From assembly GCF_000467185.1 (NCBI RefSeq), contig NZ_BATM01000007.1:87526-151525 (forward strand): a stretch of 64,000 nt of DNA, given 5' to 3'. The notes below the pieces were generated by a model that was not told the origin of the DNA, did no database searches, and was given only the letters and a program-made list of their open reading frames with translations. Positions 27,670 to 36,294 of this stretch are shown piece after piece. This DNA is from Vibrio ezurae NBRC 102218 (GTDB lineage: Bacteria > Pseudomonadota > Gammaproteobacteria > Enterobacterales > Vibrionaceae). Position 1 is the first letter of the stretch. Every line of letters begins with the position of its first letter. A program made the position numbers and the translations under genes.

Positions 27670-28593
27670 ATGAGTTGGCTTGAGAAGATTTTCAATAAAA
27701 GCAGTATTTCACCGTCTCGCAAGGCGAATGTTCCAGAAGGTGTATGGACGAAATGTACCTCTTGTGAACAAGTTTTGTACCAAGCTGAGCTACAGCGTAA
27801 TCTAGAAGTATGTCCTAAATGTGATCATCACATGCGTATTTCTGCTCGCATGCGCCTTGACAGCTTTTTAGATGCAGACGGCCGTGAAGAACTAGGCGCC
27901 GAATTAGAGCCTAAAGATAAATTAAAATTTAAAGATACCAAACGTTACAAAGATCGTATTACGGCTTATCAAAAGAGCAGTGGCGAAAAAGACGCCTTGA
28001 TTGCGATGAAAGGAACGTTAAACGACATGCCTATCGTGGCGTGTGCGATGGAATTTAAGTTCATGGGCGGATCTATGGGTTCGGTTGTGGGTGCACGTTT
28101 TGTTCGTGCGGTAGATGCTGCCATCGAAAACAACTGTGGCATGGTGTGTTTCTCTGCCAGTGGTGGTGCGCGCATGCAAGAGGCGTTAATGTCTTTGATG
28201 CAAATGGCTAAAACCAGTGCTGCACTAGAGCGCCTTTCTAAGAAAGGTCTACCGTTTATCTCAGTAATGACCGATCCGACTATGGGTGGCGTTTCAGCAA
28301 GTTTTGCTATGTTAGGTGACATCAATATTGGTGAACCTCGCGCGGTTATCGGTTTTGCGGGTCGTCGCGTTATCGAACAAACGGTTCGTGAAGACTTACC
28401 TGAAGGCTTCCAAACCAGTGAGTTCTTACTTGAGCATGGTGCAATCGATATGATTGTTGACCGTCGCGAAATGCGTCAGTGTGTCGGAAACTTAGTGGCA
28501 AAAATGACTAATTATCCAACACCGGTTGCGACTTCTGGGCACAAAGGCTCAAAAGAGGCTCAATACGAAGTACCCGTAGCGCCAGAAAAATAG
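27670..28593 (+). CDS. accD: Acetyl-CoA carboxylase carboxyltransferase beta subunit
   Basis: This 307-residue beta subunit pairs with AccA to carboxylate acetyl-CoA to malonyl-CoA, the committed step of fatty acid synthesis. Seen: the N-terminal four-cysteine zinc ribbon ([12 protein letters not shown] and [12 protein letters not shown]), then the carboxyltransferase domain with [14 protein letters not shown] and the oxyanion-hole [19 protein letters not shown] and [12 protein letters not shown]. Length matches E. coli AccD (304). It precedes folC, as in E. coli. In E. coli the AccA-AccD zinc domain binds its own mRNA, so a leader hairpin here would be of interest. Confidence 0.98.
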   Translation: MSWLEKIFNKSSISPSRKANVPEGVWTKCTSCEQVLYQAELQRNLEVCPKCDHHMRISARMRLDSFLDADGREELGAELEPKDKLKFKDTKRYKDRITAYQKSSGEKDALIAMKGTLNDMPIVACAMEFKFMGGSMGSVVGARFVRAVDAAIENNCGMVCFSASGGARMQEALMSLMQMAKTSAALERLSKKGLPFISVMTDPTMGGVSASFAMLGDINIGEPRAVIGFAGRRVIEQTVREDLPEGFQTSEFLLEHGAIDMIVDRREMRQCVGNLVAKMTNYPTPVATSGHKGSKEAQYEVPVAPEK

Positions 28594-28634
28594 TACAGTA
28601 CTCATTATCTACAGTTTTAGCGTTTAATAGATTG

Positions 28635-29909
28635 ATGAGTTCATATATCCCACAAGCCACATCATCCCTTAAGGTGTGGCTTGATTATTTACAGTCCATT
28701 CATACCAGTGCTATCGATCTTGGTCTTGATCGCATTTCTCAAGTTGCTCAAAAAGCGACTCCAAGCTTAACTAAGCCAGCGCCCAAAGTGATCACCGTTG
28801 CCGGTACTAATGGCAAGGGCTCTACTTGCGCCATAATGGAAGCCATATTGCTCGATGCGGGTTACAGCGTCGGCGTTTATAGCTCACCTCATTTAATTCG
28901 TTATAACGAACGTGTGCGTATTAACGGGCAAGAGTTGGATGATGAGCAGCATGTCTCGGCCTTTTGCGCTATCGAAGCTCTGCGCGGCGAGATTAGCTTA
29001 AGTTTCTTTGAGTACGCGACATTAGCGGCTTTGCATTTGTTCCAAGAGCAAAAAGTGGATGTAGTACTGCTTGAAGTGGGGTTAGGCGGACGCTTAGATG
29101 CCACCAACATCGTTGATCACGACGTCAGTGTGATCACCAGTTTAGCCATTGATCATGTGGATTGGCTCGGCGATGACATTAATGTGATTGGCTATGAAAA
29201 GGCGGGCATTTTCCGTGCAGGTAAACCCGCGATTTGTGGTCAACCCGATGCGCCGATGACCGTTGCGGCTCACGCTGATGATATTGGCGCAAAACTATAC
29301 CAAGTGGGTTATCAGTATTCGTACCAAGAGCAAGGTGCGCAGTGGGATTGGCAGTCAGGCAGTTTTGACGTGAAAGACTTACCCAAACCAAACCTGCCGT
29401 TAGCAAACGCTGCAACCGCATTGATGGCTCTAGGTGTATCCGAGTTAGACCTGACTGACGTCAATATCGTGAATGGATTGAAAAACGCCCAACTGGCAGG
29501 AAGAATGCAGTTTTTGTCACAACAGCCAACCGTGATTTTGGATGTGGCGCATAATCCACATTCTGCGCAGTATCTGGTTGCTCAATTACAGCAACGTTAC
29601 CCACAAAAGAAAATTCGCGCTGTGATTGGTATGTTGCATGATAAAGACGTGGCATCGACGCTAGATGTATTATCGGGTTGTACTGAGCATTGGTATCCTG
29701 CATCTCTTGAGGGCCCACGCGCCGCATCGGCACAAGAGTTATGTCAATACCTTGCTCAAGGCACCCAAGCTTATGATAACCCTGTCGCGGCCTTTGAACA
29801 GGCCCTGAGCGATGCTGACAAAGACGACATTGTCGTTGTTATGGGTTCATTTTTTACCGTAGGGGCCGTGTTAGAGCACTGGCAAACAAGGAGAAACAAT
29901 GGCGAGTAA
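28635..29909 (+). CDS. folC: Bifunctional folylpolyglutamate/dihydrofolate synthase
   Basis: This 424-residue ATP-dependent ligase joins glutamate to dihydropteroate and to folates. Seen: the P-loop VAGTNGKGSTCAIME, the omega-loop region YSSPHLIRYNERVRING, a metal-site Glu in EVGLGGRLDATNIV, SLAIDHVDWLGDD, and the C-terminal Mur-ligase domain (LDVAHNPHSAQYLV). The ATG at 28635 is preferred over the in-frame TTG directly before it. It overlaps dedD by 11 bases, so the two are coupled. Confidence 0.97.
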   Translation: MSSYIPQATSSLKVWLDYLQSIHTSAIDLGLDRISQVAQKATPSLTKPAPKVITVAGTNGKGSTCAIMEAILLDAGYSVGVYSSPHLIRYNERVRINGQELDDEQHVSAFCAIEALRGEISLSFFEYATLAALHLFQEQKVDVVLLEVGLGGRLDATNIVDHDVSVITSLAIDHVDWLGDDINVIGYEKAGIFRAGKPAICGQPDAPMTVAAHADDIGAKLYQVGYQYSYQEQGAQWDWQSGSFDVKDLPKPNLPLANAATALMALGVSELDLTDVNIVNGLKNAQLAGRMQFLSQQPTVILDVAHNPHSAQYLVAQLQQRYPQKKIRAVIGMLHDKDVASTLDVLSGCTEHWYPASLEGPRAASAQELCQYLAQGTQAYDNPVAAFEQALSDADKDDIVVVMGSFFTVGAVLEHWQTRRNNGE

Positions 29910-30525
29910 ATTTCAAAGTCGCTTAGTCGGAACCATAGTATTGGTTGCTGTAGGGGTAATTGTACTTCCTGATATATTGGACGGTGAAAAATCGCACTAT
30001 CAAGAAGAAACGGTCGCCATTCCTATCAAGCCTCAGCTTGAATCAGAAGTCGAATCATTTGCAGTGCTTGATCCTGTCGAAGAAGACGTATCTTTACCAC
30101 CAGAGCCTGTAGAGGAAGTGATTCCTGAGCACAATGCGAAGCATAAAGCTGAGCCGGTGAAGCACGAAGCCAAAGCCACTCACTCGCATGCGACGGCGCC
30201 CAAACACGAAGTGAAGCATACCACCACACACAAAAAAGAAGTGGTGAAAGTGAAAGAAGCTAAAGTCGTGGAGCGCAATCATTATCAAGACAGTGCTTGG
30301 ATTATTCAGCTTGTCTCACTAAGAAATGCTGAAAACGCTGAGAAGATGGCAAAAGATCTGCAAAAAAGCGGTTATCGAGCCAGTGTGGTGAAAGCGAATA
30401 ACTTTTATCGCGTGATTGTAGGGCCAGATGTTTCTCGTTCAAAACTGGAAGCGGAACTGCCGAAACTAAATAAACTGCTTGGCGCAAATGGTCAGATTCA
30501 GACATTTAAGCCACTAAAACCATAA
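29899..30525 (+). CDS. dedD: DedD-like SPOR-domain cell-division protein
   Basis: This 208-residue protein has an N-terminal membrane segment (LVGTIVLVAVGVIVLPDIL), a long Glu/Lys/His-rich linker (about 45-128, with repeated HK/EVKH elements) and a C-terminal SPOR domain (about 130-205: WIIQLVSLRNAENAEKMAKD, then YRVIVGPDVSRSKLE). SPOR domains bind glycan strands lacking stem peptides at the septum; E. coli DedD localises to the division ring. An AAGGAGAAACA ribosome site inside folC precedes the start. The order folC-dedD-cvpA-purF is conserved. Confidence 0.93.
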   Translation: MASKFQSRLVGTIVLVAVGVIVLPDILDGEKSHYQEETVAIPIKPQLESEVESFAVLDPVEEDVSLPPEPVEEVIPEHNAKHKAEPVKHEAKATHSHATAPKHEVKHTTTHKKEVVKVKEAKVVERNHYQDSAWIIQLVSLRNAENAEKMAKDLQKSGYRASVVKANNFYRVIVGPDVSRSKLEAELPKLNKLLGANGQIQTFKPLKP

Positions 30526-30540
30526 AGAAAACGTTTGCGT
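30525..30540 (+). promoter_or_regulatory. PurR operator upstream of cvpA-purF
   Basis: The 16-mer AAGAAAACGTTTGCGT is, read on the other strand, ACGCAAACGTTTTCTT, which fits the E. coli PurR consensus essentially perfectly. It lies at the dedD stop, 49 bases before cvpA, in the same place as the E. coli cvpA-purF operator. Confidence 0.88.
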
Positions 30541-30588
30541 CGCGCATTTTTCTGTTAGAATGCGCGCCAGCATGAGGAAGTAAAGCTC

Positions 30589-31086
30589 ATGAATTGGATA
30601 GATTTTACTATTTTAGGTGTGATCGGCTTATCTGCGCTGATCAGCTTGGTACGAGGTTTTGTTAAGGAAGCCCTGTCTTTAGTGATTTGGTTTGGCGCCT
30701 TTTTTATTGCCAGCCAATATTACACAAAACTCGCGGTGTACTTTACAAACATCCAAGACAATATGATTCGAAATGGAGCTGCGGTAGCCGCTTTGTTTGT
30801 TGCAACATTGGTTGTTGGTGCTGTAATCAATTACACCATCGCTCAATTAGTGCAAAAGACCGGTTTGTCAGGAACAGATCGCGTGCTTGGAGTTGTATTT
30901 GGTACTTTACGTGGCGTACTTATCGTCGCTGCCGTACTGTTCTTTATGGATGCATTCACCAGTCTTTCAAATGCCGACTGGTGGCGCCAATCGCAGTTGA
31001 TCCCAGAGTTTAGTCGTCTGATCGCACCGTTTTTCGAACATCTTAAAGAAACGTCAAGCTTTTTATCCGGCGTGGGTAAAGCTTAA
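30589..31086 (+). CDS. cvpA: CvpA family membrane protein
   Basis: This 165-residue inner-membrane protein has about four hydrophobic segments (starting WIDFTILGVIGLSALISLVRG) and the family RGFVKEALSL and RxLGxxFGxxRG-like motif (DRVLGVVFGTLRGVLI). It was named from colicin V production in E. coli and is linked to envelope homeostasis; the exact function is unsettled. It is 21 bases upstream of purF and behind a PurR operator, so it is a purine-regulated operon partner. Confidence 0.95.
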   Translation: MNWIDFTILGVIGLSALISLVRGFVKEALSLVIWFGAFFIASQYYTKLAVYFTNIQDNMIRNGAAVAALFVATLVVGAVINYTIAQLVQKTGLSGTDRVLGVVFGTLRGVLIVAAVLFFMDAFTSLSNADWWRQSQLIPEFSRLIAPFFEHLKETSSFLSGVGKA

Positions 31087-31107
31087 ACCAATACTGAGGG
31101 TTTAGAC

Positions 31108-32625
31108 ATGTGTGGTATTGTTGGAATTGTAGGCACAACTCCTGTTAATCAATCGATTTATGATGCGCTTACGGTTTTGCAGCATCGTGGCCAAGATGCA
31201 GCGGGTATTGTTACCATAAATAGCAATCGTTTTCGTCTACGTAAAGCGAACGGCTTGGTTAAGGATGTGTTTGAAGTAAAACACATGCAACGCTTACAAG
31301 GTAACGTGGGAATTGGGCATGTTCGCTACCCAACCGCAGGAAGCTCAAGTGCTTCAGAAGCTCAACCTTTCTACGTAAACTCACCTTTTGGTATTACGCT
31401 CGCGCACAACGGTAACCTTACCAACGCTGCCGAAGTGCGTCAGAACCTATTTGAGAAAGACCGTCGTCATGTAAACACCACTTCTGATTCAGAAGTACTA
31501 TTGAATGTATTGGCTCATAACATCGATATGACCAAAACCTTTAATATTACTGAGAAAGACGTGTTTGATGCGGTAGAGCGTGTACATCAAACCATTCGTG
31601 GTGCGTACGCGGTTACGGCAATGATCATTGGTCACGGCATGGTGGCTTTCCGCGATCCAAACGGCATTCGTCCTCTTTGTTTAGGCAAACGTGAAGTTGA
31701 AGGCGCTACTGAATACATGGTAGCTTCTGAGTCTGTAGCACTCGATGCGGTAGGCTTTGACTTCATGCGTGATGTGGCCCCTGGTGAAGCGGTTTACATT
31801 ACCTTTGATGGTCAGCTGTACACACAGCAATGTGCGCACAACCCTCAATTGAATCCATGTATCTTTGAATTCGTTTACTTTGCTCGTCCAGATTCATTTA
31901 TCGACAAGATTTCTGTATACAGTGCTCGCGTTGAAATGGGTAACAAATTGGGTGAGAAAATCAAACGTGAATGGAGTGATTTGGATATCGATGTGGTTAT
32001 CCCAATCCCTGAAACATCGTGTGATATCGCACTGCAAATTGCGCAAATCATTGATAAGCCATACCGCCAAGGTTTTGTGAAAAACCGTTATGTTGGCCGT
32101 ACCTTTATCATGCCAGGTCAGCAACAACGTAAGAAATCAGTACGTCGTAAGCTCAATGCTATCCGCTCTGAGTTTAAAGGCAAAAACGTATTACTTGTTG
32201 ATGACTCTATTGTTCGCGGTACAACGTCTGAGCAAATCATCGAAATGGCGCGTGATTCTGGTGCAAACAAGGTTTACATCGTATCAGCGGCTCCTGAGGT
32301 TCGTTTCCCGAACGTATATGGCATCGACATGCCAAGTGCTAACGAATTAATTGCGCACGGACGTGAAGTAGACGAAATCTCGGCACTGATCGGCGCTGAT
32401 GGCCTGATGTTCCAATCCATTGAAGATTTAGTCTCAGCGGTTGGTCTAGGTAACCCTGATATCAATACCTTTGAAACATCGGTATTTAGCGGTCAATATG
32501 TGACTGGTGATGTGGATCAGAAGTATCTGGATTTCCTAGATTCACTTCGTTCAGATGATGCCAAACTTGAGCAAAACATTGCCCAAGATCTTGCTAACTT
32601 GGAAATGTATAACGAAGGCGCTTAA
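31108..32625 (+). CDS. purF: Amidophosphoribosyltransferase PurF
   Basis: This 505-residue enzyme makes 5-phosphoribosylamine from PRPP and glutamine, the first committed purine step. Seen: the N-terminal nucleophile Cys after Met (MCGIVGIVG), the Ntn glutaminase domain ([19 protein letters not shown]), and the C-terminal PRPP-binding loop [21 protein letters not shown]. Length fits E. coli PurF (505). It is the second gene of the cvpA-purF operon under a PurR box, with two tandem terminators downstream. Confidence 0.98.
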   Translation: MCGIVGIVGTTPVNQSIYDALTVLQHRGQDAAGIVTINSNRFRLRKANGLVKDVFEVKHMQRLQGNVGIGHVRYPTAGSSSASEAQPFYVNSPFGITLAHNGNLTNAAEVRQNLFEKDRRHVNTTSDSEVLLNVLAHNIDMTKTFNITEKDVFDAVERVHQTIRGAYAVTAMIIGHGMVAFRDPNGIRPLCLGKREVEGATEYMVASESVALDAVGFDFMRDVAPGEAVYITFDGQLYTQQCAHNPQLNPCIFEFVYFARPDSFIDKISVYSARVEMGNKLGEKIKREWSDLDIDVVIPIPETSCDIALQIAQIIDKPYRQGFVKNRYVGRTFIMPGQQQRKKSVRRKLNAIRSEFKGKNVLLVDDSIVRGTTSEQIIEMARDSGANKVYIVSAAPEVRFPNVYGIDMPSANELIAHGREVDEISALIGADGLMFQSIEDLVSAVGLGNPDINTFETSVFSGQYVTGDVDQKYLDFLDSLRSDDAKLEQNIAQDLANLEMYNEGA

Positions 32626-32669
32626 GCTCTTTCGCTTTCTAATTCTAAGTATTCGCAAACAGAATCATA

Positions 32670-32698
32670 AACCAGTGGCTTAGGCTGCTGGTTTTTTT
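32670..32698 (+). terminator. Terminator after purF
   Basis: AACCAGTGGC/GCTGCTGGTT with loop TTAG, followed by T7. Confidence 0.85.
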
Positions 32699-32722
32699 AT
32701 GTTTGATAGAATGACTGATAAC

Positions 32723-32761
32723 AAAAAGGCTCAGCAATTGTGCATTGCTGAGCCTTTTTAT
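32723..32761. terminator. Bidirectional terminator between purF and the aphB-like gene
   Basis: A perfect stem AAAAAGGCTCAGCAAT/ATTGCTGAGCCTTTTT with a 5-base loop serves both converging genes. Confidence 0.9.
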
Positions 32762-32815
32762 ATCAGTGGTGATTCAATATCAGCTGCGATGGAGATGGAA
32801 CTTCATCGCGGACAA

Positions 32816-33691
32816 TTAATTGAAGTAATCTCTGATGTAATCGATGAACAAACGTGTTTTCTCAGGGATATGGTCTTTATGGTTGTAGAGCATAAAGATA
32901 TCACGAGGGTTAGCTGTCCACTCTGGAAGCACTTGTACAAGGCCGCCATTTTCGATGTGATGGTCAACCATAACATCAGGCACTAGGGCAATACCTACGC
33001 CACAAGAACAAGCGTGTCGTACTACGTTAAGATCGGAAGCTTCTAACTTACCTTTCTCTTTATTCACTACCGTTTCACCGTGAACGTTCACCAGAGACCA
33101 ATGAGTCAAAGGCAAGCCTTTTAGCAAAGAGTGACCGGAAAGATCTTCGGCGTGTTGTAAAGAAGCGGTGTTCGATTTTAGGTAGTCAGGGCTAGCCACT
33201 AAAATATCTTTTACTTCTGTCAGCTTTCTTGCGATTAGGTTTGAATCGCGCTGTGGACCAACTCGGAAAATCATGTCCCATTCTGTAGGGTCAAGCTCAT
33301 CCGCTCTGTTGGTCATGTTAAGGTCTATTTGAATATCAGGGTAAGTGGTCATGAACCCTTCAATAAGAGGCATTAACATACGCTTAGTTAAGTTCGCTGG
33401 AGAAGACACGCGTAAACGACCTGCGGCTCCTCTGCACTCTTCACCAAGCTCTACAGCAGAACTAGAGAGTTGTTTGAGTAATGGACCACATTGCTCATAA
33501 AAGCGTTGTCCTGCTTCTGTTAGCGTCAATTTGCGAGCGTGTCTATTCAACAGTCGTAAGTCGATAGCATCTTCTAATGCTTGTATGCGTCTAGTGATAG
33601 TTGCAACCGGAATTCGAGTTGCGCGTGACGTAGCTGTATAGCTTCCATGCTCCACGACTTGGCGGAACAGATTGAGGTCATCAAGTTTCAT
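32816..33691 (-). CDS. aphB: LysR-family regulator, AphB-like
   Basis: This 291-residue LysR regulator has an N-terminal winged helix (MKLDDLNLFRQVVEHGSYTA, then PVATITRRIQALEDAIDLRL and RHARKLTLTEAG) and an inducer-binding domain (about 90-290; SSPANLTKRMLMPLIEGF, EWDMIFRVGPQRDSNLIARK, NPRDIFMLYNHKDHIPEKTR). These blocks match V. cholerae AphB as I remember it. AphB senses low pH and anaerobiosis, and in V. cholerae it activates tcpPH and acid-tolerance genes; virulence genes are absent here, so a housekeeping acid or redox role is likelier. The ATG at 33691 matches the AphB start; an upstream ATG at 33703 would add four residues. It is divergent from the RssB-like gene, an arrangement I also recall in V. 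cholerae. Confidence 0.85.
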   Translation of the reverse strand: MKLDDLNLFRQVVEHGSYTATSRATRIPVATITRRIQALEDAIDLRLLNRHARKLTLTEAGQRFYEQCGPLLKQLSSSAVELGEECRGAAGRLRVSSPANLTKRMLMPLIEGFMTTYPDIQIDLNMTNRADELDPTEWDMIFRVGPQRDSNLIARKLTEVKDILVASPDYLKSNTASLQHAEDLSGHSLLKGLPLTHWSLVNVHGETVVNKEKGKLEASDLNVVRHACSCGVGIALVPDVMVDHHIENGGLVQVLPEWTANPRDIFMLYNHKDHIPEKTRLFIDYIRDYFN

Positions 33692-33876
33692 TGTGTCTTT
33701 CATGATCTAGATATGCACTCACTTATATGAGGGGGTAAACCCTATGGGCCAGGTGATTAAGTGTTTATTATCAATCAGTTTACACAATTTGTCGTTAAAA
33801 TAAGTCATTTATCTTTGTTATTATTTCAACAGACATCTAATGTTATAGCTAAATAGGTAGACTTAAAGAGCTTAAA

Positions 33877-34980
33877 GTGCACGTACAAAGCATCGTAGTG
33901 GAACCGCAAATGATTGAAAAACAAGCCGGAGATGTACTAATCCTAGATGACGACGTCGTTTTTAGGAAGTTAGTCAGTTCGTTATTAAAGGCAAAAAATT
34001 ATCGTACCTTTGAAGCAGATAATGGGCTAGTTGGCCTACAACATCTCGCAAAACAAGTTCCAGATCTAGTGATTTGTGACATAGAAATGCCTGTACTAGA
34101 CGGAATTGAGTTTGTCGAAGAGGTCAGTCACCAATATCCTTCTTTGCCAATGATTGTGATTTCCGGCACCGACAAAATATCAGTTGTCGCAAAGGCCCTC
34201 AAGTTTGGAATCAAAGATTTCGTTACTAAACCGATTGTAAATCCAAGCCATTTACTCAAAACCGTTGAAAGCACCTTGTTGGAAGCGAAGGATTCTGTCA
34301 ATGCTGGGCGGGATTTTACTAGCCAATGGTTTCAGTTAAATCAGCAAGGGGAGTTGCCAGAAGATCAGGAACTTCATTGGCATTTAGAGTATTTGCACAA
34401 CCATCCGCACATCTCTCGAGAATTGCTACAAGCATTAGCGCCAGAGAACAAAACCGAACAGGGCGTATGGCAGTGTCACTTCCAAGTGTTACAAAGCCTA
34501 GAGAGTATGCCATTGGTGTTCGATTATGCGTGGAGCATGAACGGGCAGTTTTTATTTTATGTATTGGACTCTGATTCGAGTGAGCAATACGGGGTATCAA
34601 CCACCTTGCTGATTAGAGCATTGTTTAATGATTATATTCGTAGCCAAGAAGGGCAAGTATTTCATGTGCACGATCTGTTAGAAACCTTAAACAAGGGAAT
34701 TCGTTGCGCAGAGTATGGTGAGCCGATCAATGCCATTATTGGATTGGCTAATTTCCCGAACCAAGAGTTGCAAGTATTAAATGTGGGATTGAATGGCGTG
34801 TGGAGTACTCCGGACTCAAAAGGGGCGCTGAGTTCCTTGTCTTCTTCTATTCGCTTAGGTGAAGAGGGCGATTTTGCTCCGCATCATCTTGCATTGTCAC
34901 GAACAGGACGCAATGCATTTAGGTTAAGTGGTTTATCGCACGCGAACTGCCAAATTGTCATTGAAGGAAAAGAGTCTTAG
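33877..34980 (+). CDS. rssB: RssB-like response regulator with degenerate PP2C-like domain
   Basis: This 367-residue protein has a receiver domain (about 18-130; acidic DDD at 24-26, phosphoacceptor Asp68 in VICDIEMPVLDG, Thr/Ser in VISGTD, Lys in DFVTKPIV) and a C-terminal region of about 220 residues (FVYAWSMNGQFLFYVLD-like core, LLIRALFNDYIRS, GEPINAIIGLANF, LNVGLNGVWSTPDS). This looks like a PP2C-type phosphatase fold without the usual metal-binding Asp motifs. E. coli RssB has this layout and delivers RpoS to ClpXP. The same role is inferred here. The start is GTG at 33877 or ATG at 33910. It stands alone before the DUF454 gene. Confidence 0.82.
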   Translation: MHVQSIVVEPQMIEKQAGDVLILDDDVVFRKLVSSLLKAKNYRTFEADNGLVGLQHLAKQVPDLVICDIEMPVLDGIEFVEEVSHQYPSLPMIVISGTDKISVVAKALKFGIKDFVTKPIVNPSHLLKTVESTLLEAKDSVNAGRDFTSQWFQLNQQGELPEDQELHWHLEYLHNHPHISRELLQALAPENKTEQGVWQCHFQVLQSLESMPLVFDYAWSMNGQFLFYVLDSDSSEQYGVSTTLLIRALFNDYIRSQEGQVFHVHDLLETLNKGIRCAEYGEPINAIIGLANFPNQELQVLNVGLNGVWSTPDSKGALSSLSSSIRLGEEGDFAPHHLALSRTGRNAFRLSGLSHANCQIVIEGKES

Positions 34981-35049
34981 GATCCGCTTCTTTTTTTTAG
35001 CCAGTTCAGATACTCTTCCGAGCAGTATTATAGTAAACATGGATATGGC

Positions 35050-35460
35050 TTGGTGGACAGTGCAAGCTCCTCTGTAAAAAGAGTATTTTTAGTCGGTATT
35101 GGGGTTGTCAGTTTAATATTGGGGATTCTAGGAATAGTATTGCCTCTTTTGCCTACAACGCCGTTCGTATTGCTATCTAGCGCGTGCTTTATGCGCGCGT
35201 CACCTCGTTTGAACCGTCGCTTGATGGAACACCCCACTTTTGGCCCTATCATTGACAATTGGCAGCGCAATAGAAGCATGAAACCTTCCATCAAACGAAA
35301 AGCCTATATCATGATGTTGGTCAGCTTTTCAATTTCGATTTATTTTGCCCCCATTGTATGGGTTAAAGGTATGTTGCTTGTGTTGATGATTGGATTATTC
35401 GTTATGATAAGACGATTACCTGAAGGCCCAGAGCTATCAAGGGATGAAAACTTGAGTTAG
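35050..35460 (+). CDS. DUF454 (YbaN-like) inner-membrane protein
   Basis: This 136-residue membrane protein has two N-terminal membrane segments with the family signature LGILGIVLPLLPTTPFVLLSSACFMRASPR, given here as LGIVLPLLPTTPFVLL and SACFMRASPRLN, followed by HPTFGPIIDNWQRNRSMKPS and a C-terminal pair of hydrophobic stretches. The family is widespread and of unknown function. Its position next to apt-dnaX-ybaB-recR matches E. coli ybaN. The start is non-ATG: TTG at 35050 or GTG at 35053; no ATG in frame precedes the first membrane segment. Confidence 0.85.
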   Translation: MVDSASSSVKRVFLVGIGVVSLILGILGIVLPLLPTTPFVLLSSACFMRASPRLNRRLMEHPTFGPIIDNWQRNRSMKPSIKRKAYIMMLVSFSISIYFAPIVWVKGMLLVLMIGLFVMIRRLPEGPELSRDENLS

Positions 35461-35513
35461 ACCAAAGAGTCACTTGCTCAAAATTGATAAACTCACTAAT
35501 ATGACATCCACTT

Positions 35514-35559
35514 ATATCAATCTGGCAGGACCATGATTAACCTTGCACGAGATTGATAT
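35514..35559. repeat. Inverted repeat in the DUF454-apt intergenic region
   Basis: Arms ATATCAATCT (35514-35523) and AGATTGATAT (35550-35559) are perfectly complementary across 26 bases. A second, shorter pair (GACAGT near 35613 and ACTGTC near 35648) lies downstream. The interval 35461-35723 holds no gene that I can see. Confidence 0.5.
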
Positions 35560-35723
35560 CAATTAACCCAATCTTATAGTAAATCTCAATTCGCACACGC
35601 CTATTAATCCGTGACAGTTTGACGGAGTCTGCCGATATGATTTGGCGACTGTCGTGACTCGAACAAGGCGTGAATGTAGAGAGACTGAATAGTTGGGCAC
35701 TGAGACAAACAGTAAGAATAATT

Positions 35724-36269
35724 ATGAATAATGAAAAACAAGCTCTGATTCAAGCCAGTATTAAAAGCATCGTTGACTACCCAAAGCCAGGTATCTTGTT
35801 CCGTGATGTGACCAGCTTAATGGAAGACGCAGCCGCCTACAAAGCGACGATTGAAATGTTCATTGAACGTTACCAAGGCATGGGCTTTACTAAAGTAGTC
35901 GGTACTGAAGCTCGCGGCTTTTTGTTTGGCGCCCCTTTGGCTCTAGAATTAGGTATTGGTTTTGTCCCAGTGCGTAAGCCGGGTAAATTACCAAGAAAAA
36001 CGATTTCTCAATCTTATGAACTAGAATACGGCACTGACGTATTAGAAATTCATACTGATGCGATTGTAGAAGGCGACAAAGTACTAGTAGTAGACGATTT
36101 ACTTGCAACTGGCGGCACGATTGAAGCGACCACAAAACTGATTCGTCAGCTTGGTGGTGTGGTTGAGCATGCGGCTTTTGTGATTAACCTGCCAGAAATT
36201 GGTGGTGGTGAGCGCATTGAAAAGCTGGGCATTGAAGTCTTTAGCCTATGTGAATTTGACGGACACTAA
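35724..36269 (+). CDS. apt: Adenine phosphoribosyltransferase
   Basis: This 181-residue purine salvage enzyme makes AMP from adenine and PRPP. Seen: the PRPP-binding motif [18 protein letters not shown], the [18 protein letters not shown] segment and [19 protein letters not shown]. The frame is open from 35670, but the ATG at 35724 ([16 protein letters not shown]) gives the family length. The upstream 263-base region contains inverted repeats. It is followed 25 bases later by dnaX. Confidence 0.96.
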   Translation: MNNEKQALIQASIKSIVDYPKPGILFRDVTSLMEDAAAYKATIEMFIERYQGMGFTKVVGTEARGFLFGAPLALELGIGFVPVRKPGKLPRKTISQSYELEYGTDVLEIHTDAIVEGDKVLVVDDLLATGGTIEATTKLIRQLGGVVEHAAFVINLPEIGGGERIEKLGIEVFSLCEFDGH

Positions 36270-36294
36270 TTGACAAGCCCTATCAGGATAATTA

